Counted from the first letter of the stretch, positions 21,640-32,394 are shown. The stretch: 64,000 bases of DNA from Tupaia tana (GCA_026018925.1 JAKSZU010000012.1:30183814-30247813), one strand, 5' to 3'. The notes: generated by a model from the letters alone, not told the origin. Made by a program: numbers and translations.

Positions 21640-22742
21640 TCTAATTCCAGAACATCTTCATCTCCTCTTCCCCCTCTAAATACCCCACATCCATTAAGCA
21701 GTCATGCCCCACCCTCCTTTCAACCCCTGGGAACCACTAATCTGCTTTCTACCTCTACAGATTTGCCAGTTCTAACTCATATAAATGGAATCGTATACTA
21801 TGTGGCATTTTGTGCCCATCACTTGGCATCATGTTTTAAGGTTCATCCATGTAATAGTACTTCACTCCTTTTTATGGCTGATAATATTCCATCTGGTTTA
21901 TCCACTTAGCAGTTGATGGAAATTTGTTTTCTTCCCACTTTGTGGCTATTATGAGTAATGCAGCTATGAACAATTGTGTCCAAGTTTTTGTTTCAATATG
22001 TGTTTGCAGTTCTTCTGGGAATACACCTAGGAATGGAATTGCTGGTAACTGTCTATGTGAGGAACGGTCCACCTGTTTTCCATAGCAGCTGCCCCATTTT
22101 ACCTCTCACCAGCTACGTACGAGGGCTCTGCTTTCTGCATCCTTGCCAACCCTATTTTCTGTTTTTAGGTGTTTTGACTTGCTTTTTAAATTATTAAAGC
22201 CATCTTAATGGGTGAGAAGTGGTATCTCACAGTAGTTCTGGTTTACATTCCTCTAATGACGAATGTTAAGCACCTTTTTATGTGCTTAATGGTCATTTAT
22301 GTATGTTCTTTGAAATGTTTATTTAAGCCCTTGACTCAATTTTTCTAAGTTTATTGATTTATTTCTTCCATGAGAGAAAGAGACAGAAAAAAGAGACAGA
22401 GACAGAGACAGGCACTCCCAACAGGGTCTTCAGGCCACGGATCCTACTCTCAGTCTCAGCTAGGCAGAAGCATGGGACCAGAGAGATCTAAGGACACGAA
22501 TATGAGACCTCCCATTCGGCCTCGGTACCATAGAGAACTGTGTTACTGCACCACTGTGGCTGGCCGGTGGCTCATCTTTTCATTGAGGTGTCTTTTTGTT
22601 GCTGAGTTATACACAGTCTTTATATACTGTGCAAATGAGACTCTTAGAAGGTATGATTTGCAAAAATTTTCTTTTTTATGGGCTGACTTTATATTTTCCT
22701 GATAGTGTCCTTCGATGAACAAAAGTTTTATCAATATGTATT
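21640..22742 (-). mobile_element. L1 3' region relic, minus strand, interrupted
   Basis: TAGCAGTTGATGGAAATTTG, TGTGGCTATTATGAGTAATG, then GAATGGAATTGCTGGTAAC and CATTCCTCTAATGACGAATG are reverse complement of old L1 3' sequence. A SINE-C copy interrupts it at 22347-22567. The frame at 21598-21909 is L1-derived noise. Confidence 0.75.
22347..22567 (-). mobile_element. SINE-C, inside L1
   Basis: Minus copy with GATTTATTTCTTCCATGAG at left, a GACAGAGACAGAGACAGG run and a head ending CACTGTGGCTGGCC. Its reverse complement ends CATGGAAGAAATAAATC as in other SINE-C copies. Confidence 0.7.
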
Positions 22743-22984
22743 TTAAATTTGCTATAGGGTGAGTGCACTTGCCTTAGACTGGGGTGAGGAGGGCAGTGAG
22801 AAAGCATCTCCAAGAGGGAACAGCCATGCCACAATCTCTTCCATTCTCCTTTCAGAATTTTGAGCATGCACATACATGGGCCCGTGTTTTTCAGGCTGTC
22901 AGGTCTAGGATTTGGGCCATGTGTGGGCCATGCGTTGGCCATGTGGGATCCAGCTGCCTTGACCACCTGCCACCAGCTGGCCAC
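22743..22984 (-). mobile_element. SINE-A, older
   Basis: Minus copy with TTTGCTATAGGGTGAGTGC and ending CACCAGCTGGCC. A GGGCCATG-type unit is repeated near 22913-22945 within the head. Confidence 0.8.
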
Positions 22985-23159
22985 AGTGTTACATTTTGAT
23001 GCAATCTAACTAAGCTAATTTTTTCTTATGTTACTTATATTTATGCTATATCTAAGAATCTTCAGTGGAGGTCATGTATTATAATAATTTTTTGTTATCT
23101 TAGGTTTGATTATTACAATTTTACTACAAAACTGATTTTTTAAAAATGCACAAATTCTG

Positions 23160-23402
23160 TGGAACCAGAAGATGCAATGGTCATACTGCTGGACTCCCAC
23201 GTAGTCCACAGCGCTTTGAGTTTCAGACCTGGTGGCTTAAAACTCCTATCGGATGCATGTATGTACATGCCCAGAATTCCAGGAGGAGAACAGTGAAGGG
23301 ATTGCAGTGTGGTCATCCCTCCAGGTGATTTCTTGCTTTATCTGTCTCTCCAGCAACCGCACAAGTCCAATAGCAAAAAATCTCTCTTAAAAACAAAAAC
23401 AA
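23160..23402 (+). mobile_element. SINE-A
   Basis: Plus copy with head GGAACCAGAAGATGCAATGG, a diverged body with a 7-10 bp deletion around the CCCTCCAGG motif, and an (AAAAAC)n tail that abuts the next SINE. Confidence 0.88.
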
Positions 23403-23605
23403 GGGACCAACAGTTGGCATAATGGCTATGTTGCTGGACTCCCATGTAGTCGACTGCGGTTCGAGTCCTGGACCTGATGACTTAACCTTACACCAGGTGC
23501 GTGCGTGTGCATACCCAAGATCCCGAGAGGAGAATGGAGGAGAAGGGATTGCGGCATGGCCATCCCCAGGGATTTCTCGCTTTCTCTCTCCCTACAGCAT
23601 TGAGT
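23403..23605 (+). mobile_element. SINE-A, 3'-shortened, tandem to previous copy
   Basis: Plus copy with intact head (GGGACCAACAGTTGGCATAATGG) and B box GGTTCGAGTCC. The GGGG run and the end of the body are deleted; it stops after CTCTCCCTACAGCATTGAG. It sits directly in the A-rich tail of the copy to its left. Confidence 0.88.
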
Positions 23606-23799
23606 AATAGAGCAGCCATTGTCTAAGGTGCTTTATCACTAGATGGCTCTACTGGGCACTTTAAAAACAGGTAATACAAATACTTTTAATATGATTTCCA
23701 TTTAGTTATGTAATATCATTACAGAGACTGCTGGTTTTAAGTCTGAATAAGAATACCTATCTTAGGCTATAATTTTCAGAAACATGTTAAAGAAAAAAG

Positions 23800-24058
23800 C
23801 GGGGCCAGCAGGTGGTGTGGAGGTTAAAGTGCTGGACTCCTACATGTCTGACCATGGTTCTAATTCTGGACCTAGCAGAAAATCACGCCAGGTGTGTGTG
23901 TGTGTGTGTGTGCACGCGCAAAATCTCAAGAGAAGAATGGAGATGGGACTGTGGCATGGCCTTCCCCCCGGGGGGGGTGATTTCTTACTTCCCTTCTCTT
24001 TCTCTTGTCTTTTTCCAGGAAGCACACACAGCCTATGGAAAAAGCTAAAAGAGAAAAA
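23800..24058 (+). mobile_element. SINE-A with (GT)n
   Basis: Plus copy with head GGGGCCAGCAGGTGGTGTGG. A (GT)n of about 20 bp has grown after CACGCCAGG. CCCCCCGGGGGGGG is retained. A related GAAACATGT sequence lies near both ends. Confidence 0.88.
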
Positions 24059-24102
24059 GAAACATGTAACTTCTGATTTTGCCTTAGAAAATGCTCTTCG
24101 TA

Positions 24103-24358
24103 GGACCAGCCCCAGAGCAGTAGTTTAGTGCTGAGCATAGGGAACTGTATCCCTCATGGCCTAGCACAGTATGAGTCCCTGCCCCTGTAGCTTGAAAATA
24201 TGCTGGGAGTGTGCGCATGTGGGCCCAAGATCCTAACGGAATGCAGAAACAGAGGAGAAGGGATTGCATCGTGACCATGCCTCACGGGGGGGTGACAGAG
24301 TGGGGTGAGTGGGTGTGCTTTCCTCTCACCCTCTCTGGCAATTAAAAAAAAAAAAAAA
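24103..24358 (+). mobile_element. SINE-A, older subfamily
   Basis: Plus copy with approximate TSD ATGCTCTTCGTAG/AAGCTCTTAGCAG. The body contains AAGATCCTAACGGAATGCAG and the 3' end CTCTCTGGCAATTA before poly(A), as in other old copies. Confidence 0.82.
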
Positions 24359-24599
24359 AGCTCTTAGCAGAGCTTGTATTTAGAGGAAACCACTGAAACA
24401 TTTTATTTAAATACAGAAAATGGTAATACAGGCACTGTGGACCCCAAAAAAAGAAGGTATGCATTTTTAAGGTGAACAGAAGATGCGCACAGTTTCTATG
24501 ATCTTACTGCAATGTAAACTGAGTAACTATTATGCCTGGGGTATCTACTATGCTAGCTGCAAGGGTATGGGAGAGAGGTGGAAGGTTAAATAAAAGTAT

Positions 24600-24831
24600 T
24601 GGGGCTGGCAGGTGGTATGGTGGTAGGGACGCTGGCATGGTTCGAGTCCCGGACCTGGTGGCTTGCTTTCTCACTCCCCTACCCCCTGCCTCTCTCGCTC
24701 TCTTGGGATCTTGGTCACACACACACACACACACACGCCCGATGTGAGTTTAAGCCACCAGGTCCAGGACGCGAACCGCAGTTGACTATGAGAGTCCAGA
24801 GACATAGCCATTACTCCAACTGCTGGTCTCA
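24600..24831. mobile_element. Composite: SINE-B (+) fused to SINE-A head (-)
   Basis: 24600-24705 is a plus SINE-B (head GGGGCTGGCAGGTGGTATGG, then CCTCTCTCGCTCTCT). At 24706 it switches to the 5' half of a minus SINE-A (GGGATCTTGGTCACACACAC through CCAACTGCTGGTC). No poly(A) or TSD separates them, and the two tRNA-like heads face outward as an inverted pair. Confidence 0.8.
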
Positions 24832-24849
24832 AAGCTTTAATTTATTCTA

Positions 24850-25270
24850 TAAATATTTTTGAGTATCTACTACCTACCAGGTACTGTATTTGATTAAAAA
24901 AGACTTAGTCCATGACTTGCAATAGTGCCCATAGAACACATAGAAGACTATGGGAACACCAAGGAACTAGAGTCATTTTTGTAAAGCACTTGGAATGTGG
25001 TAATCCATTAGTAAATGTTAGTTACCTGTGTCACCCACCATTATTATCCTTATTAGCATTTGAGTGAGTGAGAAGGAAGGAAGTACATTCTCTGCCAAGA
25101 GAATAACTTAATTGAAAGCGTGAAAGTGCCTATCACTTTCCAGAATGACTCAGTGTGGTTGGGGTGTGGAGTAAGTGCAGAGATGGTGATGGGAGATGGG
25201 TGCTAATGAGAACCTGGTGGGAACTAGATCTTAAAGGACCGTAAAAATCCCAGCGAAAGAATTTCAACTT
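24850..25270. repeat. Diverged L2/MIR pieces
   Basis: GAGTATCTACTACCTACCAG then GTACTGTATTTGATT resembles the L2/MIR 'last part' in reverse. GTAAAGCACTTGGAATGTGG followed by TTAGTAAATGTTAGTTACC resembles a MIR 3' end in plus orientation. Assignment is approximate. Confidence 0.4.
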
Positions 25271-25477
25271 TGGAAAAAAGTGGGGGCCATTAAAAAAGTT
25301 TTTGCAGAATCACATTTTTCCTGCTAAAGTGATACTCAGATTTATTTTGCTTTCTTATGGAAAATTTCCAAAATGTACTAAAGTAAGAAGAGTACTATAG
25401 CGATCCTCATGCACTCATTACATAGCTTTATCAATGATCAATATGTGGCCAATCCATTCAAGATTTTAAAGCAAGGA

Positions 25478-25756
25478 TGGGAACCAGCAGTTAGCGTAAT
25501 GGCTATGTCGCTGGACTCCCACGTAGTCGACCGCGGTTCGCGTCCTGGACCCGGTGGCTTAAAACTCATGCCGGGCGCGTGTGCGTGCGTGCCCAAGATC
25601 CCAAGAGGAGAATGGAGGAGAAGGGATTGCGGCGTGACCATCCCCCCGGAGGGTGATTTCTCGCTTTCTGTCTCTATGTCTGTCTCTCTCTGTCTGGCGA
25701 GAGCACGCGCCCTATAGCGAAAAACCTCTCCAAAAAAAAAAAAAAAAAAAAAAAAA
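25478..25756 (+). mobile_element. SINE-A, A58C-type, perfect 18-bp TSD
   Basis: TSD AAGATTTTAAAGCAAGGA at 25460-25477 and 25757-25774. Starts GGGAACC and carries GGTTCGCGTCC at 25535-25545, CTTAAAACTCA and GTGACCATCC. The long pure poly(A) indicates recent insertion. Confidence 0.97.
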
Positions 25757-25779
25757 AAGATTTTAAAGCAAGGAAAGAA

Positions 25780-25930
25780 AAGATTTAACACTGCGCCACT
25801 TTCGTTAGTTTATCTGATCTTCATGGTACACAACAGGGTACATGGTGGTGTTCTTTCCTTAATAACAAGTGAGGAAACCATCACAATTATGAAGTAAGTA
25901 AAAGCCCTGGTATTCTAACCTCATCCAGCT
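25780..25930 (-). repeat. MIR relic
   Basis: GTTTATCTGATCTTCATGG then AATAACAAGTGAGGAAACC reads as reverse MIR (fragment of the genomic 'tacagatgaggaaactg' block). Low identity. Confidence 0.4.
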
Positions 25931-25971
25931 TATTGTAGAGCTCAAGCTCTTGTCTGTGCTGCATATGAAGC

Positions 25972-26177
25972 AGACTCCCATGTAGTCGACCGTGGGTTTG
26001 AGTCCTGGACCCGGTGTCTTAAACTCATACCAGCTGCGTGTGCGTGTGTGCCCAAGATCCCGAGAGGAGAATGGAGAAGGGACTGTAGTGTGGCCATCCA
26101 CCCTAGGGGTTGATTTCTCGCTTTCTGTCTCTCTGTCTCTCTCTTTCTGGCAAGCGCGTGTGCCCTATAGTAAAAAC

Positions 26178-26181
<4 letters not shown>
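25972..26181 (+). mobile_element. SINE-A, head-truncated
   Basis: Begins in mid-head at AGACTCCCATGTAGTCGACC, so the A box is lost. The body is CpG-rich and ends CCTATAGTAAAAACCTCTC, where poly(A) is replaced by (TA)n. Confidence 0.9.

Positions 26182-26231
<50 letters not shown>
26182..26231. repeat. (TA)n microsatellite
   Basis: About 25 uninterrupted TA units in the tail position of the SINE to the left. Confidence 0.97.
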
Positions 26232-26235
<4 letters not shown>

Positions 26236-26308
26236 TGGTCGTGGTGTGACAAGGCCCCGTAGAGTGTTTCTCTCTCTCGTGTGCACTCACACACTCTATC
26301 GTAAATAA
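26232..26308 (+). mobile_element. SINE-A 3' fragment, old subfamily
   Basis: GTGGTGTGACAAGGCCCCG then TTTCTCTCTCTCGTGTGCAC and a GTAAATAAAG tail match the 3' half of older SINE-A copies such as 42119-42362. Probably the remainder of an element split by the insertion at 25972. Confidence 0.55.
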
Positions 26309-26339
26309 AGGGAAAGACAAACACCACGAACAAGCCCTC

Positions 26340-27003
26340 AAGTATGGACATCATGTTCTGAACTTAGCTCTCCTCCTCTGCCTTTCCACTTCCTACTTCC
26401 CACTTCCCTTCTCTATTACTCTTTCCCTACAATGTACATCTTTCCGTTCCTCAAGACGCCTCTTTTGCACCTGAGCTTTCACACAGGCTTTCCTTTTTTT
26501 TTTTTTTTGGAGAGATTTTTGCTATAGGGTGCATGCGCTCACCAGACAGACAGAGAGAGACAGAGAGGCAGAAAGCAAGAAATCACCATGGCCATGCCGC
26601 AATCCCTTCTCCTCCATTCTCCTCTCGGGATCTTGGGCACACATGCACATGCGACTCAAACCACGGTCGACTATATGGGAGTCCAGTGACATAGCCATCA
26701 CGCTAACTGCTGGTCCCCACACAGGCTTTTCCTCTGCCTGATTACTAACTCTCTGCCCTTTCTCCCCTGACCTGGCTCACTTTTATTCACCTCTATGATT
26801 TTCACTTATTATCTACTATGCACATCTGTTTTGTCTTTTTGCTTCATAACTTAATCATAGCATGTAACCTCACAATGCTGATATCTGTCTGCCTCTTTTT
26901 GGTTTTAAAGTTCCATGAAGGGAGAGATCATGTCTGTTTACAGTTGTATCTTCCTTGCTGAGTACAGGGTTTGACATACTTGTAGTGCTCAGAAGTATTT
27001 GTT
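26340..27003 (+). repeat. LINE-2 3' region, interrupted by SINE-A
   Basis: CTCCTCTGCCTTTCCACTTC, TTTCTCCCCTGACCTGGCTC, TTCCATGAAGGGAGAGATCA and the end GCTGAGTACAGGGTTTGACA follow an L2 3' end in plus orientation. A SINE-A copy lies at 26494-26717. Confidence 0.65.
26494..26717 (-). mobile_element. SINE-A with two internal deletions
   Basis: Minus copy with TSD CACACAGGCTTTCC/CACACAGGCTTTTCC. The CCCCCAGGGGGG stretch and about 20 bp between body and head are missing, giving a short element with otherwise good CpG retention. Confidence 0.93.
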
Positions 27004-27270
27004 CATGGGATCAGCAAATGGCATAATGATTACATCACTGGACTCCCACATGGCTGACTATGGTTCAAGTCCTGGACTTGGTGGCTTCAAATCTCATGCT
27101 GGGTACAAGTGAGTGGATGCCCAAAATCCCGAGAGGAGAATGGAGAAGGGATTGTGGTGTGACCAAATCACCCCTTCTGGGAGGGGGGTGATTTCTTACT
27201 TTCTGTCTCTTTATCTCTGTCTCTCTAGTGAGCACATGCACCCTATACCAAAAATCGCTCTTTTAAAAAA
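27004..27270 (+). mobile_element. SINE-A, TSD-flanked
   Basis: Plus copy with TSD AAGTATTTGTT at 26993-27003 and 27271-27281. Head GGGATCAGCAAATGGCATAATG; CpG decay is extensive. Confidence 0.92.
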
Positions 27271-27331
27271 AAGTATTTGTTTACAATCAACACACTGATA
27301 AGAATTCACATGTTTGAAAAAATGAGTACTT

Positions 27332-27478
27332 GTTGCTCCATGGCCTAGTGAGTAAGCGAGGTAGGTCCTTTATGGCTGGCCTTGTGGTTCAAGTCCCAGA
27401 CCCAACAGCTTGAAAAACATGCTAGGTGTGTGTGTGTGTGTGGCCAAAATCCCAACAGGATGGAGAAATGAAGGAGAA
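27332..27478 (+). mobile_element. SINE-A, older, 3' truncated
   Basis: Plus copy with TGCTCCATGGCCTAGTGAGT and GTGGTTCAAGTCCCAG as head, a (GT)n at 27425-27441, then AAAATCCCAACAGGATGGAG. It stops where a SINE-B starts. Confidence 0.75.
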
Positions 27479-27639
27479 GTTTATAATTTTATTCATTATT
27501 ATTATTTTTAAAAAATTTGACCAGAGACAGACAGAGAGACAGGGGAAAGTAAGAAAGCAAGCTGCCAGGTCTGGGACTCAAACTGTGGTCAGTCATGTGG
27601 GAGCTCAGAGCCTTAACCACTGCACCACCTGCTGGCTCT
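27479..27639 (-). mobile_element. SINE-B
   Basis: Minus copy with ATTATTATTATTTTTAAAAA tail, TTTGACCAGAGACAGACAG, GCAAGCTGCCAGGTCTGGG and head CACCACCTGCTGGCTC. It abuts the poly(A) end of the PBDC1 pseudogene. Confidence 0.9.
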
Positions 27640-27646
27640 GACAAAT

Positions 27647-28620
27647 TTTTTTTTCCATAAGAACCAAAAAAAACTTTATTTACAAATATTCTTACTTGAC
27701 CAGTGGTGAGAGCCAAGAAACAATATATCAAGAAATAACTAAGACTCTATCGTCTTTAAGCTAGTTCATACATGGGAATGACCAGACAACTCTGATCATT
27801 AGCTTAGAAAGATGTCCTTCCAAGTATCCTTCAATTGCACAAGGACATACATTTAACCAAAGGGGTTTAGCACAAGCAGCACCGTGTGACTTGCAGACTT
27901 GGTTGAGTGCAGTTCCCCATCTGCCTTACACGGCTGTTTCACCATTTTTACTGATTTATTTGTTGGTTTCTTTCTCTCTTTCTCCTCCTTTGTCAGTTTT
28001 CTTCTTTACTTCTCTACTATCAACTTTTTTCTCTTCTCCCTTCTTGGCTTTCTCTGGTCTGTCAGTTCCTTTCTCTCCTCCATTGTTGGCTTCTTTTGCT
28101 CCTTCTCTGTCCTGAACACTGATAACAACTGCTTTGTTATAGCCTTCCAGGTTTCAGCAATTTCAGTGGCAAAAAACTGACTCCTGGGGGCAAAGATGGC
28201 ATTTTCCTCAGTGTGACTCTGAGAACAATCTAGTCGTAACGAAGTCCCACAGCTGAAGTCTTCTATAGCCCCATCAAACTTCATGCAGAATGGCCTCCAC
28301 TTCTCTTTAGCTGATTCTGATTTGTGTTCTTCTGGGTCCAATACATCCTTCCTGAGTTTCTCAAAAATTTCCAGGAACTCAGAGTAGATTTGGACATCCA
28401 CTTTGGTGAGTTTCAGGAATTGCGAGTCAACTGATGAAATCAGCTTGTGACAGACTTCAGCATGCTGCACTGCTCTCACGGCCCACGCCATCTCCATGTC
28501 AGGATCACTGCCGTCTGATTCTGCTGGGAGCGAGAGAGCATGTGCCACAGACACCAGCTGCCGGAATCCAGCTCCTCAGTTCCACTAGCAGCCTCCACGT
28601 TGCAGCCCAGAAAGCCGACA
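27647..28620 (-). pseudogene. PBDC1: PBDC1 processed pseudogene
   Basis: A minus-strand, intronless copy of the PBDC1 (CXorf26) mRNA. It has a 182-codon open frame at 28006-28554 starting SVAHALSLPAES, with SESAKEKWRPFC and LRLDCSQSHTEENAIFAPR as recognisable PBDC1 blocks. The expected start lies at about 28596-28598, where ATG reads GTG. The first residues (…AASGTEEL…) are in another frame, so there is a frameshift at about 28560. The acidic Lys/Glu-rich C-terminus is cut by a stop at 28006. An AATAAA signal (written TTTATT near 27674) and a short poly(A) at about 27647-27655 mark the mRNA end. PBDC1 is a small conserved protein of poorly defined function. Confidence 0.9.
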
Positions 28621-28701
28621 ATTTTTTTCTTTTTAATGAGTAAATCCACACTAGAGTCCGACAACTGTAAAATTTTGTGCAATGTGGTTTTGAAACTATT
28701 T

Positions 28702-28964
28702 TTTCTTTCTTTTTGAGAGGTTTTTGCCTTAGGATGTGTGCACTTGCCAGAGAGAGACAGAAAGAGATAGAGACAGTGAGAAGGAAAGTGAGAAATTGCC
28801 CCTGGGAGGGGTGGCCACACTGTAACTCCTTATCCTTATTCTCTTCCTGGGATCTTGGGTGCACATGCACATGCGCTTGGCATGATTTTCAAGCCATTAG
28901 GTCTGGGACTTGAACCACGGTTGGCCATGTGGGAGTCCAGCAATATAACTGCTAGGCTGGCTCC
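28702..28964 (-). mobile_element. SINE-A, older
   Basis: Minus copy with CTTTTTGAGAGGTTTTTGCC, an expanded purine block GAGAGAGACAGAAAGAGATAG, and head ending GCTAGGCTGGCTCC. CpGs decayed. Confidence 0.85.
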
Positions 28965-28991
28965 AAAACCTTTTCAACAGTCACTTCTTTT

Positions 28992-29258
28992 TTTTTTTTT
29001 TTTTTTTCTCTTTTTTTGGAGAGGTTTTTGCTATAGGGCGTGTGCGCTCGCCATACAGACAGAGAGACAGAAAGCGAGAAATCACCCCCCAGGGGGGATG
29101 GCCACGCCGCAATCCCTTCTCCTCCATTCGCTTCTCGGGATCTTGGACACGCACGCACAAGCGCCCGGCGTGAGTTTAAGCCACCGGGTCCAGGACTCGA
29201 ACTGCGGTTGACTACGTGGGAGTCCAGCGGCATAGCCATTATGCTAACTGCTGGTCCC
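28992..29258 (-). mobile_element. SINE-A, young, perfect TSD
   Basis: Minus copy with TSD AACAGTCACTTCTTTT at 28976-28991 and 29259-29274. Most CpGs are intact (GGCGTGTGCGCTCGCC, GCGCCCGGCGTGAG). Confidence 0.97.
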
Positions 29259-29274
29259 AACAGTCACTTCTTTT

Positions 29275-29770
29275 GAGGTGGAATCCCAAGACATGAAATA
29301 CGTGTGAATTTACATGCCCTCTTCCTTCAAGCAAACAGATCCACAGGGGTGAGTATGGAGGCTGAGCCTCACATCCCTGCCTTCTGCCCTCAGTTACTTT
29401 GCAGAGGTGGCACTTGACCTTAATTAGGCCATCCCTACAGTAGAAGCCAAAAGATGAATAAAAAACGGCCTCGCCTTTACAAGAAGTGGCTATTCTTTCC
29501 ACCAAGAAGATAAGGCCTATCTGCAGTGAGAAAAAATTAAGTCAACTCACAAGGAAATGAGAAATCTGCCAGAGTGAAAATGGGAATGCGGAGCAGAAGG
29601 AAGAGACAGATAATGTCCTTGGATTGAATGGTTCCTTAGCAAATACCACCTCATCCGTCCTGTGATCTGGTTACCTGAATAACACATTCTCCTGTTTTGT
29701 ATAAGCTACTTTGAGTTAGGTCACTGCTACCTGCAATCAAAAGACTCCTTACTAAAGAGTAGTGAATGAT
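29275..29770 (+). repeat. Possible LTR-retrotransposon relic
   Basis: GATCTGGTTACCTGAATAAC then AAGCTACTTTGAGTTAGGTC and CTGCTACCTGCAATCAAAAG resemble the 3' end of an old mammalian LTR or LTR-like element. No internal genes or paired LTR are seen. Low certainty. Confidence 0.35.
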
Positions 29771-30005
29771 AAGTGCAGCTTATATCAGCCATAACCACAT
29801 TGTGCCTTTTGGTTGCATTATGAGAAAAAAAAAATCTTGATTAATATATTGATAGATAAGTAATGACACTTGAATAGCACACTTTATTAATCTAATTCTC
29901 TTCAGTAAATGTATCTAAAAGCTCAAAGTAGATCATTTCATTTCGAAGCTTAATTATAAACACAACCCAAAAGCTGCACAAATTTCTTACAATTTATACT
30001 GAGAT

Positions 30006-30249
30006 GAGTCAGCCTCATCGCAAATGGTTAAGGGAAGCTGGATCCCAGATGGCCAGCTTAAGTCCCAGCCCTGGCAGCTTGAGAAAACATGCTAGCCACG
30101 TGTGTATGCATGCCCCCAATCCTGACAGAATGGAGAAGGGATTGTGGAATGATCACATCCAATCAGGTGGTGGTGGGGGGTTCTCTCTCTCTCTCTCTCT
30201 CTCACTGGTGAGCATATGCATCTTCTGGCATTAAAAAAAAAAAAAAAAA
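30006..30249 (+). mobile_element. SINE-A, older
   Basis: Plus copy with degraded head (GTCAGCCTCATCGCAAATGG), CCCAATCCTGACAGAATGGAG and the old-type end CTTCTGGCATTA before poly(A). A (TC)n lies inside. Confidence 0.82.
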
Positions 30250-30254
30250 GTCAA

Positions 30255-30511
30255 GGCCAGCTGATGGTGCAGTGGTGTAGGTACAAGATCCTACGTGCCT
30301 ACTTTGTGGTTCGAGCCCAGACCTAGTGGCTTGGAAAACACATCAGACACATATGTATGCATGCCCAAAATCCTGAAAAGAGATTGGAGGAGAAGGGATT
30401 ACAGCATGGCAATCCTCCCTGGGGGGTGCTTTCCATTTTCCTTATTGCTCTCTCTCTCTCTTTGGGGAGTGCCATGTGTCCTATAGCAAAATTAAACAAA
30501 CAAAACAAAAC
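30255..30511 (+). mobile_element. SINE-A, tandem to previous copy
   Basis: Plus copy starting GGCCAGCTGATGGTGCAGTGG just 5 bp after the poly(A) of the copy at left. It has a GTGGTTCGAGCCCAG B-box region and ends CCTATAGCAAAATTAAAC plus (AAAC)n. Confidence 0.88.
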
Positions 30512-30738
30512 AGAGTAAGGTAAGAACTATTTAAAGCTTACAATAAATGATAGAAACATCACAACTATAATAGTTTCACAAAGGCACACATAGTGAAGAT
30601 GTATCTGAGTCTTGTCTAGCATTTAGACATTTTAATGAGCACAAGAATGTTTTCAGAGTACACCTGTTTAATTTCAAATGAGCAAATGTGTATGAACTTC
30701 AATTCAAATAAACCTGCACGAGGAACCGTACATTTATG

Positions 30739-30996
30739 TGGGCCAGCAGGTGGCACAGTGTTTACGGGGCTGGACTTCCACATGGTCAACTCTGGTTCTA
30801 GTCCTGGACCCAAGAGCTTGAAACTCAGGCCAGGCATGTGTGCATGTGTGCCCAGAACTCCAGGAGGAGAATGGGAGAGAAGAGATTGTGGGATGGCCTT
30901 CCCCTACTGGGAGGGTGATGTCTCACTTTCCCTCTAGCTGTCTCCTCTGGAGAGTATATCCACCCTATGGCAAAACCTTAAAAAAAAAAAAAAAAA
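30739..30996 (+). mobile_element. SINE-A
   Basis: Plus copy with head GTGGGCCAGCAGGTGGCACAG, GGTTCTAGTCCTGG as the B-box region and end CCTATGGCAAAACCTTA plus poly(A). Confidence 0.88.
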
Positions 30997-32394
30997 CTTC
31001 TTAATCAAGGATACATTAGTATTCACATCATATGCTCAAAAAGGGAAAGAGAAGCATTCTTGCAAGGGTTATACAAATATAGTTAATCTGGCAGTATGAG
31101 TTTCTTGGTTGTTTCAAATATGCAAAAACTTGGTAGGAAATGTACCCAAATGTACATTTAATAAACTGTCAAACTTTTCCTGACTATTTGCTATGACTTT
31201 CTAGGGGAATAATTCTGTAATAATTAAACTGAGAAACCATGGGGCCTTTAACCAGCAGTATGTTCTAACTGTCCAGCAGTGGTTTTGAAAAATTTAATTT
31301 GAATGCATGTAAGCAGTCATGTTTGTTCTAGTTGGCTAAGGTCCACACACCCCCCTCATATAGTGCCACTGTCCTCGTCTCTTCTCTTGTTTTGTTTATT
31401 TGATTCCTAAAAAATCAGTGTTTGGAATTCAAGCTCATAATGGTAAATATTCAAAAAGAGTGAAAGAATACAAAGAAAGAAGAAAAAAAAGAAAAAGAAA
31501 TGAAATTGAAGATATTCTAAAGAGAAAATTCAGAAACTTAGAATTCTAGGATGTCCCAATGAACATTTATTTTACAGGAAAGTATAAATTCCCTGGAACT
31601 TGTTTGAAGAAGATAATTACGATGAATTAGGAACTAGGAGGAAAAATGTGTCATTTTTCTAAGCATTTGATGCAATTTCCCCTAAAGTGAGAACTTTAAA
31701 CAGTGGCCTCCTTATTTAGATCCAGGAAGGGCACAGATTCTGTAGTTACGGTGTTATACTGAAATCTCTGGAGTTTCCTTAATGTGGCCTAGATAAACAA
31801 ACTCTTCTTTTCTGAGAGGAACGGGCATTTCTAAAATAGTCTTTGGTCAAAGTCAAGGATATAAATATCAAGATGATGATAAATGTGAGTTGTTCTAAGA
31901 TTAAATCACGAAATTCTGCAGGCCTTCTTCGCTGATGTTGGAAGAAAACACTGTTTGCCTGTCTGCTTCTGTTTACCTTTCTCAGAAGACCCCTGCTGTA
32001 CCCAACCAGGTTGCAAAGAGAAAGCAGCTTTTCACAAATTAAAAAAAAAAAAGTAATGGGTTGCATTAGTACTACTGTAAATATCTTAATGTGTAGCTGA
32101 ATTTGTTAATTGATATAAAGCAAAATTAGAAACATTTCACCTAATTTTATATGGGGCTGTTTTATTTAAAAGCATTGAGTTACTTCAGGTTCTGTGAAAG
32201 AAGGAACAAGAAAGTTTCTGTCTGTGAAATATAAAGAGGAAAGGAAAAATTTAGTACTGCTTTTCTAAAACGTCTGTGTTGCTTCCTAGAGTGATCTACT
32301 AACACAAGAGAAGTCAGATGCCTAAAAGAGACTTGTGGACTTCTTACTGTCATCTGGTTGCAAGTATGCCACCAACACAAGTATTGAGGTTGAA
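30997..32394. other. Intron sequence without recognised elements
   Basis: The longest stretch of the window with no recognised repeat (about 1.4 kb). A purine-rich patch with AAGAAAGAAGAAAAAAAAG lies near 31478. Small frames at 31779-32066 have no domain. Confidence 0.45.

Noticed and set aside
21598-22197. Frames with Pro/Ser-rich and hydrophobic segments
   Set aside because: The DNA is reverse-complement L1 3' sequence.
27891-28180. Plus-strand hydrophobic Ser/Phe-rich frames that look like membrane proteins
   Set aside because: They are the antisense of the PBDC1 pseudogene's Lys/Glu-rich C-terminal region.
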